DNA of 13,333 nucleotides from the NCBI GenBank assembly GCA_002346745.1, contig DEAL01000006.1, forward strand, positions 1 through 13,333, given 5' to 3'. The translations under genes were made by a program, and so were the position numbers. This stretch comes from Candidatus Neomicrothrix sp. UBA2983 (GTDB taxonomy: Bacteria; Actinomycetota; Acidimicrobiia; Acidimicrobiales; MedAcidi-G1). How positions within the stretch are numbered: position 1 is the stretch's first letter; each line of letters starts with the position of its first letter. The notes beneath the pieces are model-generated. The model was not told where the DNA came from. It saw only the letters and a list, made by a program, of their open reading frames with translations, and ran no database searches. Below, piece after piece: positions 13,116 to 13,333 of the stretch.

Positions 13116-13333
13116 TCAGGAGGCTTCGGGCTCCCGACGGAGGGCCTGCCAGGCCATGGTGCCCATGCCGCCCAGCACGGTGAGCGTGAAGAAGACGCTC
13201 ATCGCCAGCACGACGCTGCCGGCCTCGGCGGAGATGTAGTACCGGCCGAAGATGCAGTCGTAGTCGCCGACCCGGGCGTACCCGTAGGCGCAGTCGCCGC
13301 CGTAGGCGGCGTCGTACCCGTAGGCGACGTCGT
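13116..13333 (-). CDS. Small membrane protein with Tyr/Gly/Asp repeats, C-terminal part, function unknown
   Basis: On the minus strand an open frame enters at the right edge and ends with TGA (13118-13116), giving 71 visible residues; the start lies outside the window. The outer part is rich in Tyr, Gly, Asp and Ala with repeated AYGY/AYGG units and three Cys (C14, C26 and others beyond the edge possible). A hydrophobic helix at about residues 37-60 (VVLAMSVFFTLTVLGGMGTMA) is followed by a short charged tail, WQALRREPEAS. The frame has the high third-position GC of real genes in this window, and the other minus-strand frames give Arg-rich or Thr/Pro-rich nonsense. The gene converges on leuA with 43 nt between the stops. 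I do not recognise the family. Confidence 0.65.
   Translation of the reverse strand, partial: DVAYGYDAAYGGDCAYGYARVGDYDCIFGRYYISAEAGSVVLAMSVFFTLTVLGGMGTMAWQALRREPEAS
13278..13326. repeat. Direct repeat inside the partial minus-strand gene
   Basis: GTACCCGTAGGCG occurs at 13278-13290 and again at 13314-13326, 36 nt (12 codons) apart, with a degenerate related copy between them. On the minus strand these encode the AYGY units of the partial membrane protein, so the repeat is a coding repeat and not a CRISPR or mobile element. It may continue beyond the window. Confidence 0.7.

Noticed and set aside
13278..13326. CRISPR-like spaced repeat
   Set aside because: Only two exact 13-nt copies exist, spaced by a multiple of three, and they encode AYGY units in a minus-strand reading frame.

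Overview
This window is very GC-rich, with G or C at almost every third codon position, and densely packed. The gene set suggests an actinobacterium: paired acyl-CoA dehydrogenases, an AccD-type carboxyltransferase, many GTG starts, and several starts placed 6-8 nt after a TAnnnT-like -10 box. A lineage near Acidimicrobiia is my inference and not proven. All recognised genes are on the + strand except one fragment at the right edge. I see no mobile element, CRISPR array, tRNA or rRNA.

Layout. (1) 1-1839: two adjacent acyl-CoA dehydrogenase genes, the first cut by the window edge, that look like the two subunits of a heteromeric enzyme. (2) 1879-4011: a four-gene operon for a PaaI-like thioesterase, a low-molecular-weight tyrosine phosphatase, and AzlC/AzlD, a branched-chain amino acid exporter pair. 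All three junctions are the same 4-nt GTGA overlap. (3) 4055-4753: a hemolysin III/PAQR-type membrane protein. (4) 4835-5908: a zinc alcohol dehydrogenase. (5) 5961-6350: a small lipoprotein with four further cysteines. (6) 6412-7923: an acyl-CoA carboxylase carboxyltransferase subunit. (7) 8027-11133: a class I aminotransferase followed 8 nt later by an S9 prolyl-oligopeptidase-family peptidase. (8) 11320-13072: leuA (2-isopropylmalate synthase) behind a leucine-rich leader peptide, MRQTFDLLLLT, and an intrinsic terminator, which is a transcription attenuator layout. (9) 13116-13333: the C-terminal end of a convergent minus-strand gene for a small one-helix membrane protein with Tyr/Gly/Asp repeats.

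Functionally the window is mostly acyl-CoA and amino-acid metabolism. The best-supported regulatory system is the leuA leader. Its exact antitermination switch is not obvious from base pairing, which makes it the main item to follow up. AzlCD and leuA suggest that both export and synthesis of branched-chain amino acids are encoded here, about 7.5 kb apart. I found no clear evidence of a wholly new system. The remaining leads are the truncated repeat protein at the right edge and a 41-codon open frame upstream of leuA.
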